A DNA stretch of 20,933 nt from an uncultured Moraxella sp. (GCA_937975585.1 CALJUC010000124.1:1-20933); one strand, 5' to 3'. Positions 1-8,731 are shown, counted from the first letter of the stretch. Translations and numbers: made by a program. The notes: a model not told the origin generated them from the letters alone.

Positions 1-258
1 ATCTAATTGTTTGATAGGTTGATGAAATGCCAAAAACCGTTGGTTTGATTTGTCAGTAAATTTAAGTTCAAGTTCGATGCCTTGTTGGTAGATTTCCAAT
101 AGATGGGTCGCCTTTAAGGCCTTTTGCTCGTCATCATTCAAATCAAGCAGATATTTGGCAAATGCTTGTAATTCATCATCATGTTCTTCGTTGATATGAT
201 CGATAATGGTGCGTTTATCATCATCAATAAAGGGGGTTAAGTTTGCTAGGTTTGGCAT
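1..258 (-). CDS. DUF2470-type N-terminal part of a probable siderophore-interacting protein (partial)
   Basis: An open frame of 86 codons runs from an ATG at 258 off the left edge of the window, so only the N-terminus is visible. It reads MPNLANLTPFIDDDKRTIID and continues with HINEEHDDELQAFAKYLLDL. The H-x-N-x-x-H-x-[DE] pattern is characteristic of the small DUF2470 domain, found in haem-utilisation (HugZ-type) proteins and, as I recall, at the N-terminus of some siderophore-interacting flavoproteins (SIP). It lies 76 bp downstream of the broken receptor, on the same strand, without an obvious terminator between, so co-transcription from the Fur-boxed promoter near 2401 is likely. I infer a cytoplasmic ferric-siderophore reductase or haem-handling protein. 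The FAD- and NAD-binding parts that would settle this lie outside the window. Confidence 0.5.
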   Translation of the reverse strand, partial: MPNLANLTPFIDDDKRTIIDHINEEHDDELQAFAKYLLDLNDDEQKALKATHLLEIYQQGIELELKFTDKSNQRFLAFHQPIKQLD

Positions 259-334
259 AATCTTCGACTTAATGCTATAAATAAAGTTAGCAGTTGATGA
301 TATGGCGTGCATCAGTTGCCAGTGGAAAGCGGTA

Positions 335-2378
335 TTAAAATTTTGCGGTCAAACTCATGCTGACTTGACGCTCAGGTCCCATCCAACAATTGTTTTTGTC
401 ATAGCATGAGCCGACATAGGTCTTATCAAATAAGTTACTGATATTTAACCCAGCACTGTAGGTATCGTTAATTTTATACTTGCCGACTAGGTCTACTAAG
501 GTAACGCTTGGCAGGGTGTCAGAATTTTCCTTATCAATTTGCATACCAGCATGATGACGAACACCGATATTTACCGAAGTTTTATGCGTTGGGGTTATAT
601 TTGCCCATAAGCTCGCTTTGTGCTTGGCGACTTGTTGACGCATATTGCCCACTAGCTGTGGATTGTATTCATCTTTGCTAATTTCGGCATCCACATACCC
701 ATAGCCTAGTCCAATATCTAGCCAGTCAGTAAAACGGTGGTTGGCGGCAACTTCAAAGCCTTTTGAAGTGATTTCACCAGTTTGCGTTTGTTTTGACCAA
801 TCAATGGCGGTGATTTTTTCATTTTCTTTGGTGATGTCATAAGCTGAAAGTGTGGCTGACGTGTTTTTATCATCGGACTGGTATTTTACCCCCACTTCAC
901 TGCCAATCTGCCTGTGGTTTCGTTGGCTTTATTGATGGTGGTTTTGTTATCTGAACCTATGGCTTGGGAGTCCGTGGTGCTTTTAAAGTTGTCGCGACGA
1001 AGCCCTGCCACCACGGTGAGTTTATCCCATTGCATTTCGTCTTGTAGATAGACGCCAAGCTGGCGCTGTGTGATGTCATCTTGTTGTTGATAACCTGTCA
1101 AATTAATCGGCTGTTTAGCAAACAAATCATAATTTGGCTCAGCTAAATCAATGGTTGGGATACCTTGATACATGGCGGCAGCATATTTGGCATTACTTTT
1201 GGCATGCTGAAAATCGACCCCAAACAATAAATTGTGCGAGGTTTTGTCAGTATAAAGTTGATACGCCAGTTGGTTATCGGTTGCACAGTTGGTCATTGAT
1301 TCATCAGTGGTATAAGCGGTACGAATGAGTTCACGGTCAGAGTTTTCGGTAAAGCCTTGGTGGTAGGTGTTTTGCTGTTTTGCTTCGGCATCGGTATAGC
1401 GTAGCGTATGTTTGAACGTTAAATGATCGTTGATTTGCCAGTTAATGGTTTCAGATGGCATGACTACTTTTTTGCTAAAGCTGTTCCACTTGTCCCCCGC
1501 ATAGGCATCGGCGTCTAGCTTGCCATAGCTTGCTTGATAAACTGTGCCCACACTTGGCAAGGGGGTTGACGGCAACATATCTGGGTCATCTTGATAGTAC
1601 AAGTTAGCAAGTACAGAGACATTGTTTGACGGCTTCCACTCAATTGATGTATTCAGCAACACCCGTTTTTCTTCGGTGGTTTGCATTTGCCCATCTTTTT
1701 GGCGTGCCAAACCGACGAAGCGGTAGTTCAGGGTATCGCTCATGGGGCCTGTGGTATCGACTGCAATTTCACCAAGATTATGCGAGCCTACTCGCAGTTG
1801 AATTTCGGTCTGTTGCGTAGCTTTTGGTGTTTTGGCAATTTGGTTAATCATACCACCAGGTTCATTGTAGCCATACAACGATGATGCTGGGCCTTTTAGC
1901 ACTTCCACCGCTTCGGTCGCATAGGCATCTACTTGTGGCATCAGATTCCAAGTGCCATCATAAGGCAGGCGCATGCCGTCATAGAAATTGGAATAGTTTT
2001 TAAAACCACGCATTTCATATTCATCAAAAATACTTACTGTGCCACGGCTTCTGTGCTTACCTCTGGTTCATAGCGTAAGGCACTGCTGACACTGTCGGCT
2101 TGACGTTCCTTGAGGGTTTGTTGTTCAATTCGACTGTAACTCATCGGAGCGTCGTCAGGGTCAAGGGCGGTTTTGGTCGCTGTGGTGCGATAACTGTCTG
2201 TCTGAGCGCTTAGTACCCCTAAATCCGTTGTTGGCTCAGTCGCTGTTTGATTTGTCGATTCGGCAGTTGAAACCGCGGCGGCTGCCATACTCTGCATGCT
2301 TAGCAAAACACTCAAGGGTAATAGTGCCAACGAGAATTTTTTAACACTCAACTGACGACTTGATGTGGCTATATTCAT
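335..2378 (-). pseudogene. TonB-dependent siderophore receptor, disrupted by a frameshift and an internal deletion
   Basis: Three consecutive frames together make one outer-membrane siderophore receptor of the FhuA/FoxA type. Codons from 2378 give a signal peptide (hydrophobic core ending SMAAAA) and the start of the plug. Codons to 886 give the rest of the plug (RGFKNYSNFYDGMRL, then VEVLKGPASSLYGYNEPGG) and much of the barrel. Codons to 335 give the last strands, a Cys pair (GSCYDKNNCW) and the terminal aromatic residue Phe expected for the barrel signal. The first break, near 2034-2036, is repaired by adding one base, which restores the expected AQYSIFDEYEMRGFK. The second, near 900-925, joins TTGR to QIGSEVGVKYQ. 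In relatives I recall roughly 45-60 residues between these motifs, so DNA is missing as well as the frame. The remaining ORFs sum to about 680 residues. A Fur box precedes it. Either it is genuine decay or the assembly is wrong; the missing segment favours decay. Confidence 0.85.
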
Positions 2379-2400
2379 TCAATATTTCCCAAAATTAAAC

Positions 2401-2419
2401 GATAATGATAATTATTTAC
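2401..2419 (-). promoter_or_regulatory. Fur box upstream of the broken receptor
   Basis: The 19-mer GATAATGATAATTATTTAC matches the classical Fur consensus (GATAATGATAATCATTATC) at 16 of 19 positions. It ends 23 bp upstream of the receptor start codon at 2378, where a repressor would block a promoter. It implies iron-repressed transcription of the receptor remnant and the downstream DUF2470/SIP gene. Confidence 0.8.
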
Positions 2420-2430
2420 TTAATGGCTTT

Positions 2431-2461
2431 AAAAAAATTTGCCTTATCGGCAAAATTTTTT
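2431..2461 (-). terminator. Rho-independent terminator after exbD
   Basis: Read on the minus strand, this has the arms AAAAAATTTTGCC and GGCAAATTTTTTT around a GATAA loop. It forms a six-pair inner stem, one mismatch and an A/T outer stem ending in a run of seven T. It starts six bases after the exbD stop and lies before the receptor's Fur box, so it should separate the tonB-exbB-exbD transcript from the receptor unit. Confidence 0.75.
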
Positions 2462-2466
2462 AGGTT

Positions 2467-2874
2467 TTAATTGGCATCACTGACAAAGGCAATTTTAGTC
2501 AAGTTATTCTCGCTTGCCATTGCCAAGACTTGAGCGACCGTATCATATCGGCTGTCTTTATCGGCACGTAGCTGAATCGTCGGGACTTCAGTGTTGTTAC
2601 TTTCTTGTCCAAAACGCGTTTTTAACTCATCGAGATTAATGGCTTCATCATCCCAAAAAATCTTGCCGTCTTTATCAATGCTCACTTGTATAACTTTTGG
2701 TGGCGCGTCATTGACTTGTGCCGAGGTTTTCGGTAGATCAAGCGATACAGTAGGATTAAGCACCGTTGCCGTCACCAAAAAAATAATCATCAAAACTAGC
2801 ATAATATCAATCAGTGGTATCAGATTGATTTCATTCATGCCTTGTGTTTCTTCGTCGCCTAAATGAAATGCCAT
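2467..2874 (-). CDS. exbD: Biopolymer transport protein ExbD
   Basis: A 135-residue ExbD/TolR-family protein, the usual length. A short cytoplasmic N-terminus leads into one membrane helix (about 17-37, NLIPLIDIMLVLMIIFLV), with the essential membrane aspartate at D23. A periplasmic domain follows, ending in the conserved pattern IQLRADKDSRYDTVAQVL and then KIAFVSD. With ExbB it forms the proton-driven motor that energises TonB. The start ATG is preceded by AAGGA six bases upstream. It lies 30 bp after exbB and is the last gene of the tonB-exbB-exbD operon, with a terminator immediately after it. Regulation should be by iron through the Fur box before tonB. The trio could in principle serve another TonB, but the adjacent receptors make siderophore uptake the natural role. 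Confidence 0.93.
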   Translation of the reverse strand: MAFHLGDEETQGMNEINLIPLIDIMLVLMIIFLVTATVLNPTVSLDLPKTSAQVNDAPPKVIQVSIDKDGKIFWDDEAINLDELKTRFGQESNNTEVPTIQLRADKDSRYDTVAQVLAMASENNLTKIAFVSDAN

Positions 2875-2904
2875 ACTTTTTCCTTATTTCGTTAGCAAAA
2901 TGGG

Positions 2905-3558
2905 TTAAGACTGGGTCGATAAAGGCAAATTATTGTCGGCTTCAAAACGCGGTAAACTGGCAATTTTTGTGGCAGCAGATTGTGCTATGGGAGATGTTTG
3001 ACTATTGAGTAAGACATCTGCAAGCAATCCGTGAGCCGTATCATTGGCTTGGTGTAACGCTTTGCGATTGATACGCACAGCGATGTTGTACATAATCACC
3101 GCAGGGATAGCAACTGCTAGACCTAAACCTGTCATGATTAAAGCTTCCCCCACTGGGCCTGCGACTTGCCCAAGCCCCGCTTGACCAGACTGCCCAATGC
3201 TATGTAGGGCATGAAAAATCCCCCATACGGTACCAAACAAACCAATAAATGGCGCAATGGCGGCGGTTGTACCTAATATACTTAAGCCTTTTTCGCTATC
3301 AAAACGGTAGCGGTTGATTTGCTGTAGGAGGTGTTGCTCAGTTACCGATTTTTTATCGTCATTCGACAATGACTTTAGCTTGGCTTTTTGGCTGTCGATA
3401 TACTGAGATAAATCCTGTGAAATGGTTTTGGCAAGCTTGTGGCTGTGAACCATGCGTAAAATCCCCGCAATCCAAGAAGCAAGTGATAAACCGATAAGGG
3501 CAAAAAATAACGCTTTGGTGATAAGGTCGGTATATTGCCAATAGTGTGCAAAATCCAT
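2905..3558 (-). CDS. exbB: Biopolymer transport protein ExbB
   Basis: A 217-residue MotA/TolQ/ExbB-family inner-membrane proton channel. One helix lies near 13-34, followed by a cytoplasmic loop with helical content (about 40-95). The two characteristic helices are at about 97-118 (APFIGLFGTVWGIFHAL) and 134-160 (GPVGEALIMTGLGLAVAIPA). The family's functional polar residues can be placed at T110, E138 and T143, corresponding to the Thr/Glu/Thr set of E. coli ExbB. The start ATG has GGAG five bases upstream. It sits between tonB (75 bp away) and exbD (30 bp away). It assembles as an oligomer around ExbD and couples the proton gradient to TonB. ExbB rather than TolQ is favoured by the neighbouring tonB and Fur box. 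Confidence 0.93.
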   Translation of the reverse strand: MDFAHYWQYTDLITKALFFALIGLSLASWIAGILRMVHSHKLAKTISQDLSQYIDSQKAKLKSLSNDDKKSVTEQHLLQQINRYRFDSEKGLSILGTTAAIAPFIGLFGTVWGIFHALHSIGQSGQAGLGQVAGPVGEALIMTGLGLAVAIPAVIMYNIAVRINRKALHQANDTAHGLLADVLLNSQTSPIAQSAATKIASLPRFEADNNLPLSTQS

Positions 3559-3633
3559 GATAACTCCAGTTAGGGGCGAATTGTATTCGCCAAAAAATTT
3601 GATTGATGCTACAGCGTCTATGCGATAAGTCGC

Positions 3634-4710
3634 TTAATTTAAATTGACGGTCAAGTTGCCAACACCTGGCACTGCCATCCCATTTCTAGTAAAGGGTTTA
3701 AGTTTCGCAGATAGCAAGCGTTGACGCACGGCATTGTCGACTAGGCCATTGCCTGATGAGCGGGTAATCGCCACCGATGTAACACTACCGCTACTGCTGA
3801 CGTTAAGCCGAACGCCGATGCTGGTCAGATGCTCTGATTCAATGATGCGGGCGAGATTGCCCGAAAAGTTTAGGTTGGGTTTTGAGCGCCAAGCTGCATC
3901 ACCATTACCAAAGCTAACGGGCTCACTGTCTTTGGCGGCTTGTTGGCGCTCTCGTTCTCTGCGTTCTTGTTCAGCTTTTTGACGTTCGGCTTTCTGTTGT
4001 GCAAGACGTTGTTGTTCAGCGCTTTGACGTTCTGCCTGCTCTCTTTCAGCACGCGCTTGGTCGGCTTGCGCTTTTGCTAATTGTGCTTGAGCCGCTCTTT
4101 GTCGCTCAGCTTGTTGTTCTGCAAGACGCTGCTTCTCGGCTTTTTGGCGTTCTGCTTGCTCTTGCGCTTTACGTTGTTGCTCAGCGCTTTGACGTTCGGC
4201 TTGTTCTCGTTGGACTTGTGCTGCCACAATGGCTTGTTGGTCTATTTGCGGTTTAACGGGTGCGTCCGGTTTAGGCTCAAGTTTAGTTGGCTTGGGTGAT
4301 TCCACAGGCGGCTTAATTGTTTTTACCACCGGTTTCGTGGCTTCGGGCTTTGGCACAGGCTTTGGTTTAGGTTCGATATTATTAACTTTTTCAGTGATAG
4401 GTTTGGGTGTTGGTTTAGGCTCAGGTTTTGATGGGACTTCAGGTACCGCTTTGGATGGCAATTTTTCTACAAGCACTGGCTCAGGTGACGCGTCCAGCTT
4501 GATTGGGTTTGGGTCAACGGGTTTTGGCAGCTGAACAAAGCTAATCTCAAGCGGTGGGGTGACTTTAGGCGCTTCGAGCGTAAAGCTCGGCATCTTCATG
4601 AGCCCAATACCAACCCCTATATGCAATGCAACAACGCCTGCAATGGTCGCGGCAAGTAGCTTTGTATTGGGTCTTTGGTTAGGTTGGGTAAAATCAGATG
4701 CTGTCGTCAT
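3634..4710 (-). CDS. tonB: TonB energy-transducing protein with a long TolA-like charged helix
   Basis: A 358-residue TonB; E. coli TonB is about 239. After a cytoplasmic tail comes one membrane anchor (about 17-38, LLAATIAGVVALHIGVGIGL) containing the conserved anchor histidine (H30). Residues 48-155 are Pro/Lys/Glu-rich (PKPEPKP-like repeats), the rigid periplasm-spanning part. Residues 156-262 are an alanine/glutamine/arginine/glutamate run with repeated AERQ-AEQQR units and no proline, predicted to be a long helix as in TolA. The TonB C-terminal domain is at about 275-358 (GVRLNVSSSGSVTSVAITRSSG, then a final LTVNLN). It carries proton-motive energy to outer-membrane receptors. It is the first gene of the operon, behind a Fur box. 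The extra helix could be mistaken for TolA, but the ExbBD neighbours and proline-rich linker argue for TonB. Confidence 0.9.
   Translation of the reverse strand: MTTASDFTQPNQRPNTKLLAATIAGVVALHIGVGIGLMKMPSFTLEAPKVTPPLEISFVQLPKPVDPNPIKLDASPEPVLVEKLPSKAVPEVPSKPEPKPTPKPITEKVNNIEPKPKPVPKPEATKPVVKTIKPPVESPKPTKLEPKPDAPVKPQIDQQAIVAAQVQREQAERQSAEQQRKAQEQAERQKAEKQRLAEQQAERQRAAQAQLAKAQADQARAEREQAERQSAEQQRLAQQKAERQKAEQERRERERQQAAKDSEPVSFGNGDAAWRSKPNLNFSGNLARIIESEHLTSIGVRLNVSSSGSVTSVAITRSSGNGLVDNAVRQRLLSAKLKPFTRNGMAVPGVGNLTVNLN
3925..4245 (-). repeat. Degenerate in-gene repeat encoding the AERQ/AEQQR helix of TonB
   Basis: The DNA coding for TonB residues 156-262 consists of imperfect tandem units. On the plus strand the core resembles CAGCGCTTTGACGTTC and recurs with changes near 3974, 4017, 4140 and 4183. 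The protein repeats AERQ(S/K/R)AE(Q/K)QR at irregular spacing of roughly 20-30 bp multiples. Such arrays change length easily by slippage or recombination, so the helix length may differ between strains. Confidence 0.7.
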
Positions 4711-4764
4711 AATTCGTTACTTGCTACTTGTAAAAATATCAGAAAACCAAAATGCTATTTTAAT

Positions 4765-4783
4765 AGAAATGATAACCATTATC
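4765..4783 (-). promoter_or_regulatory. Fur box upstream of tonB-exbB-exbD
   Basis: AGAAATGATAACCATTATC matches the Fur consensus at 15 of 19 positions, with the core TGATAA-N-CATTATC nearly perfect. It lies 55 bp upstream of the tonB start and only 12 bp beyond the stop codon of the preceding ABC transporter gene. It therefore marks a separate promoter for the energy-transduction operon. Confidence 0.75.
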
Positions 4784-4794
4784 AATTATAATAT

Positions 4795-6525
4795 TTATGA
4801 AATTGCGCTAATGGCGTCATGCGTGGCTTGTTGCCGTGCGTCGTCTGTCAATTCGGTCAAGATGCCATGCTTCATCAGCAGCAAGCGGTCGGCAGCGGCA
4901 AAATAACTGTCGTCATGACTGATAACAAACAAGGTTTTACCCATCGCTTTTAACATGGGGATTAAGTCATGATAAAAATAACGGCGAAAGCTTGGGTCTT
5001 GGTCGGCCGCCCATTCATCAAGCAACATGATTGGCTTGTTATCCGCCACCGCAAGTAACATAGCAAGGCGTTTTTTTTGCCCTTGTGATAGTTTGGTGTC
5101 TTGGATTTGGTGATTGAGGATATGGGTTTTATGGCTAATTTCTAGTTTGGCAAGCCATTCACTTACCAAGCTATCATCAGGGTTTTCGCCTTTATCATTC
5201 ATTAAGGTATCAAATAGATAAAAATCACTAAAGATTGCCGAAAATAACTGGCGATAATCTGCTAACAAACTTTCCCTTACGGCTACTATATCACCATTAG
5301 CCAATGTTACCTTAATATCGCCGTGAGTCGGCGGGTAAATCCCTGTCAGCAGCTTGGCAAAGGTGGTTTTACCACTGCCATTTGCCCCAATCAAAAACAC
5401 CACCTCACCACGTTGTAAGGTAAATTTAAGGGGTGACAAAGCAAACTGGGTTGCCATTTTATCACTATTGTTACCGCCATTTTTTCCCTTTGGGTAAGCG
5501 TAAGCGATTTGGTCAAAGTGCAGTTGTTGCCAATCGTTAAACTTATCCAAATCAACCAAAAACTCCGCCTGATAATGTGCCAAGCCAAGCGATTGGATTT
5601 TGTTGAGTGCCACTTGTGCCGATTGAAGCGTTGGATAAGCGCCCACCGCACTTAGCAACGGCACTTTGAGAAACAACAAAGTCACGCCAAAGGTGAGGGC
5701 GACTGGCAAACTCGCCAGTGACAATACTTGCGATAACACAAGTACAATGCCGATACCTGCAAACATCATGATATTCGACCAATTCACCGCCGACAAATGA
5801 AACGTATCCGCCTTGATAATATCATTGCGAAACGCTTCGGTATGCTCAGCAAAGCTTTGGTACAAGCGTTTGGCACGTGGGCGATGCAGTTTTAACTCAG
5901 GCTGTCCATCAATCACTGCTTGATAATCTTGATACAATTGGTCGTTCGTCAGACGGATTTTTTCAAGATAGGCGTACACATGATTGACCAGTTTACCACT
6001 GACTACAATAGTAATCGTAATCCAAACTGCCACAATGAGTAGCAATGGCAAGGATAAAAATCCCAAATACAGCCCTGCGCCGACACATAAAATCACGCCT
6101 TGGATGAGCTCAGGCAGTCGTACAAACGCGGTGGTAATCGCTTGGATGTCGGTCGATAAACTCGCTAACAATCTAGCAGAACCAATCGCTTGGGTTTGGG
6201 TGATGTCAGAATCTAAAATTTGCTTAACGATTTTTTGGCGTAACTCAAGCACGAATTGGTGCCCCAGTTTGGTCAAGGCAAATTGCGATATAAAAGTCGT
6301 AGCAAGCAGCGCGATAATTAGCCCTAAAAAGATGGCTAAAGACTGCCAAGTCAAGGACTTGCCTGATAATAAATCTTGATTGATATAGGCAATGGTTAGC
6401 ACACCAACCAAAGCATTGAGCAGGTTTAAGGCAATCACTTTGGCAAAAGCCACTCGGTGCGACTGCCAAATCAAACGCCAGATACTGCTATCTGGCGTTG
6501 AAGATACATTTTTTACTTTGGTCAT
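4795..6525 (-). CDS. Cyclic-peptide/siderophore exporter-type ABC transporter (PvdE/SyrD-like)
   Basis: A membrane-fused ABC half-transporter of about 576 residues. An N-terminal six-helix transmembrane domain (about 15-300) precedes a nucleotide-binding domain with Walker A GANGSGKTT (around residue 380), signature LSQGQKKRLAM (around 480), Walker B IMLLDEWAADQDP and H-loop FVISHDD. The C-terminal pattern around WAADQDPSFRRYFYHDLIP is typical of the cyclic-peptide export family that includes PvdE, which moves pyoverdine precursor to the periplasm. I chose the ATG at 6525; an in-frame TTG at 6531 is possible. It starts 12 bp after the FcuA-like receptor, so the two form an operon under the Fur box at 8732. 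No peptide synthetase is nearby, so the substrate is unknown. It may export a desferri-siderophore, act in siderophore processing, or possibly import as exporter-fold IrtAB does. Confidence 0.8.
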   Translation of the reverse strand: MTKVKNVSSTPDSSIWRLIWQSHRVAFAKVIALNLLNALVGVLTIAYINQDLLSGKSLTWQSLAIFLGLIIALLATTFISQFALTKLGHQFVLELRQKIVKQILDSDITQTQAIGSARLLASLSTDIQAITTAFVRLPELIQGVILCVGAGLYLGFLSLPLLLIVAVWITITIVVSGKLVNHVYAYLEKIRLTNDQLYQDYQAVIDGQPELKLHRPRAKRLYQSFAEHTEAFRNDIIKADTFHLSAVNWSNIMMFAGIGIVLVLSQVLSLASLPVALTFGVTLLFLKVPLLSAVGAYPTLQSAQVALNKIQSLGLAHYQAEFLVDLDKFNDWQQLHFDQIAYAYPKGKNGGNNSDKMATQFALSPLKFTLQRGEVVFLIGANGSGKTTFAKLLTGIYPPTHGDIKVTLANGDIVAVRESLLADYRQLFSAIFSDFYLFDTLMNDKGENPDDSLVSEWLAKLEISHKTHILNHQIQDTKLSQGQKKRLAMLLAVADNKPIMLLDEWAADQDPSFRRYFYHDLIPMLKAMGKTLFVISHDDSYFAAADRLLLMKHGILTELTDDARQQATHDAISAIS

Positions 6526-6537
6526 GAGCAAATCACA

Positions 6538-8697
6538 TTAGAAATCAAAACTGGCTGAAAGTTTTAACGTGCGTGGTTCGCCCACTGTCAGATAGCCGCT
6601 GCCTGGGTAGCCACCCACTGAGCCCCAGTATTTTTCATCGGTGATGTTACTGACCACGCCTTTGATGGTGACGGGTTTATTCGCAAATTTAGTGGTATAT
6701 CGTGCACCCACATCAAGGGTAGTAAAGCCATCGACTTTTAGTGTATTAGCGCCATCAGCGTAACGATCGCCAGTATGGTTAATATCACCAGTTAAGGTTA
6801 ATCCATCAACGCGGTTGACATCGTACTCTAAGCCAACATTGGCTTGGAACTCGGGCACGCCAATCACGCGCTTGCCGGCATTTGCGGTATTGCCCTGCTC
6901 GGCTTTGATGTAGGTCATGCCGCCAATAAAACGTGTGTTATTTGATGGACTACCAAATACCGTAAGCTCAACGCCAGTGTGTTTATCTTCGCCTTGCTCG
7001 ATAAAGGTGTAGCTTGCATCGGCATTCGCGCGATAGTCATAGTTCGGTTTTTTGGTTGAAAAACCTGACAACGAAGCACCCAATAGACCATTGTCATATT
7101 TGATGCCGACTTCGCTTTGCTTTGAGATATACGGATTACTAAAGCTGTCACCGTTGGTCACAGGCTGGGCATTGTGCTGCTGTACGATGTAAGTTCCTTT
7201 TGCCAAGCTTTCATTGTAGTTGGCATAAGTGCTCACCGTTGGTGTGAGGCGATAGGTAATACCAAAACTTGGGGTAAATTCGCTGTCATCATAGGTTGTC
7301 GCACCTGCTGATGCTGTCTCAATGGTTTGGTAACGACCGGCCAATAACAGCGTTAATTTGTCATTAAAAAAACCTAAGTTATCGGCAATCGCGACACTGC
7401 TTGTTTTGGTTTCGGTATCAGTGGTAAAACTACTGGTCGTGGTCAATAACGCATTGGTTGGTTGATACAGATTGGCCGCCGTAAATGCACCCCACGCGCC
7501 TGCGCCTTTTTCTTCAGCTTTAAAGCTATTGGCAGAAACGACCCAATTATGACTCACCGCGCCTGTTTTATGTTGACCTTTTATCCCGACTTCACCTGTG
7601 ATGATTTTGTTATCACGGGTATTGTCAAACCGGTATTCATTGCCACTACCATCTTTAGCATTCAAATAAAATAACGATGCCAAGCTGTTCTTTTCCTCAC
7701 CATCGAGATAGCCTGCGGCTGCATAAGTCGTTAGGTTGTCAGTGATATCGTATTCAGCGCGTAACGTACCGAATAAGTCTTTTTCATTCGAGAATGTCCA
7801 AGGTTTTGCCCAATTATGGGTGCCATCAATCGGTTTGGGTACAAAGCTCGATGCGACAATCGCAGGACGAGTCTGACTCAATTCATTGTTTTGGTAGCCA
7901 ATATCAGCTGATACGCGAGTTTTATCACCGCGATAATCAACTCCCAATGCTGCCAAGCCTAATTGCTTTTCTTCATCATCAATCGCTGAGCCACCATCTT
8001 GGTAGGCGACATTGGCACGAACGCCATATTCTTGATTTGCCCCAAATCGCTGTCCAATATCTAAGGCAACTTTGGCATTCTCGCCATTCTCAGTGCTGAC
8101 TGTTACACGTTTTAATGGGTCATTACCGGCGCGTTTTGGCAATAGACTGATGGTGCCACCGATATTGCCACCGCTTGACGAAGCACCATTTAACGCTGCG
8201 CTCGCCCCACGTTGTACTTCCACGCGTTCAAACAATTCACTGGCGATATATTGACGCGGTAAGACACCATATAATCCGTTAAACAAGGTTTCATCCGAGT
8301 TGGTCAAAAAACCACGCATATAGTAGGTTTCTTGGAAGTTACCAAAGCCCCGTGTAACACGCACGGTTGGGTCTTTTTTGAGTACATCACCGACACTCTG
8401 AGCCTGTTGGTTCTGGATATAGTCGTTGGTATAAGCCACCGTCGAGAATGGTGTGCTGAGATTTTCTTGATTGCCTAAGATACCTACGCGGCTACCAGTT
8501 GCCACTTGTCCACCTTCAAACGCTGGCATCAAACCTTCTTTTGATGCATCAGCACTGGTAGTCACCGTCAGTGCGCCCAACTCGGTACTTGGTGTGTCGT
8601 TATCGATTGTAGGGTTAGTAGCAGCATGACTAACCCCCATATTAATTGATGCGAATATCACCAATTTTACCGCCAAAGTTAGTTTTAAAATACGCAA
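6538..8697 (-). CDS. TonB-dependent siderophore receptor, FcuA-like
   Basis: An intact 719-residue outer-membrane receptor. A signal peptide (about 1-25, ending VSHA) is followed by a short region with ELGALTVT resembling a TonB box, then the plug (about 75-215). The plug has YYMRGFLTNSDETLFNGLYG and VEVQRGASAALNGASSSGGN, patterns I associate with the FcuA ferrichrome-receptor branch. The beta-barrel ends in SASFDF with a terminal Phe. A hydroxamate ligand is supported by the fhuCDB genes immediately upstream, but the exact siderophore cannot be read from sequence. The start is TTG, supported by GGAGAG five bases upstream and an in-frame TAA just before; no upstream ATG is possible. It has its own Fur box and is followed after 12 bp by the exporter-type ABC transporter. 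It is probably the working receptor of this locus. Confidence 0.88.
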   Translation of the reverse strand: MRILKLTLAVKLVIFASINMGVSHAATNPTIDNDTPSTELGALTVTTSADASKEGLMPAFEGGQVATGSRVGILGNQENLSTPFSTVAYTNDYIQNQQAQSVGDVLKKDPTVRVTRGFGNFQETYYMRGFLTNSDETLFNGLYGVLPRQYIASELFERVEVQRGASAALNGASSSGGNIGGTISLLPKRAGNDPLKRVTVSTENGENAKVALDIGQRFGANQEYGVRANVAYQDGGSAIDDEEKQLGLAALGVDYRGDKTRVSADIGYQNNELSQTRPAIVASSFVPKPIDGTHNWAKPWTFSNEKDLFGTLRAEYDITDNLTTYAAAGYLDGEEKNSLASLFYLNAKDGSGNEYRFDNTRDNKIITGEVGIKGQHKTGAVSHNWVVSANSFKAEEKGAGAWGAFTAANLYQPTNALLTTTSSFTTDTETKTSSVAIADNLGFFNDKLTLLLAGRYQTIETASAGATTYDDSEFTPSFGITYRLTPTVSTYANYNESLAKGTYIVQQHNAQPVTNGDSFSNPYISKQSEVGIKYDNGLLGASLSGFSTKKPNYDYRANADASYTFIEQGEDKHTGVELTVFGSPSNNTRFIGGMTYIKAEQGNTANAGKRVIGVPEFQANVGLEYDVNRVDGLTLTGDINHTGDRYADGANTLKVDGFTTLDVGARYTTKFANKPVTIKGVVSNITDEKYWGSVGGYPGSGYLTVGEPRTLKLSASFDF

Positions 8698-8731
8698 GGC
8701 AGCTCTCCAAGATTATCTGTAAAAATTAGAT

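Noticed and set aside
1134..1884. Plus-strand short frames opposite the broken receptor
   Set aside because: They are explained by the receptor remnant on the minus strand; composition is unlike the neighbouring proteins and there are no start signals.
4229..4534. Plus-strand glycine/serine-rich open frame of about 101 residues
   Set aside because: It is the antisense shadow of the proline/lysine-rich part of tonB; low-complexity codons there leave the opposite strand free of stops. No ribosome site or family match.
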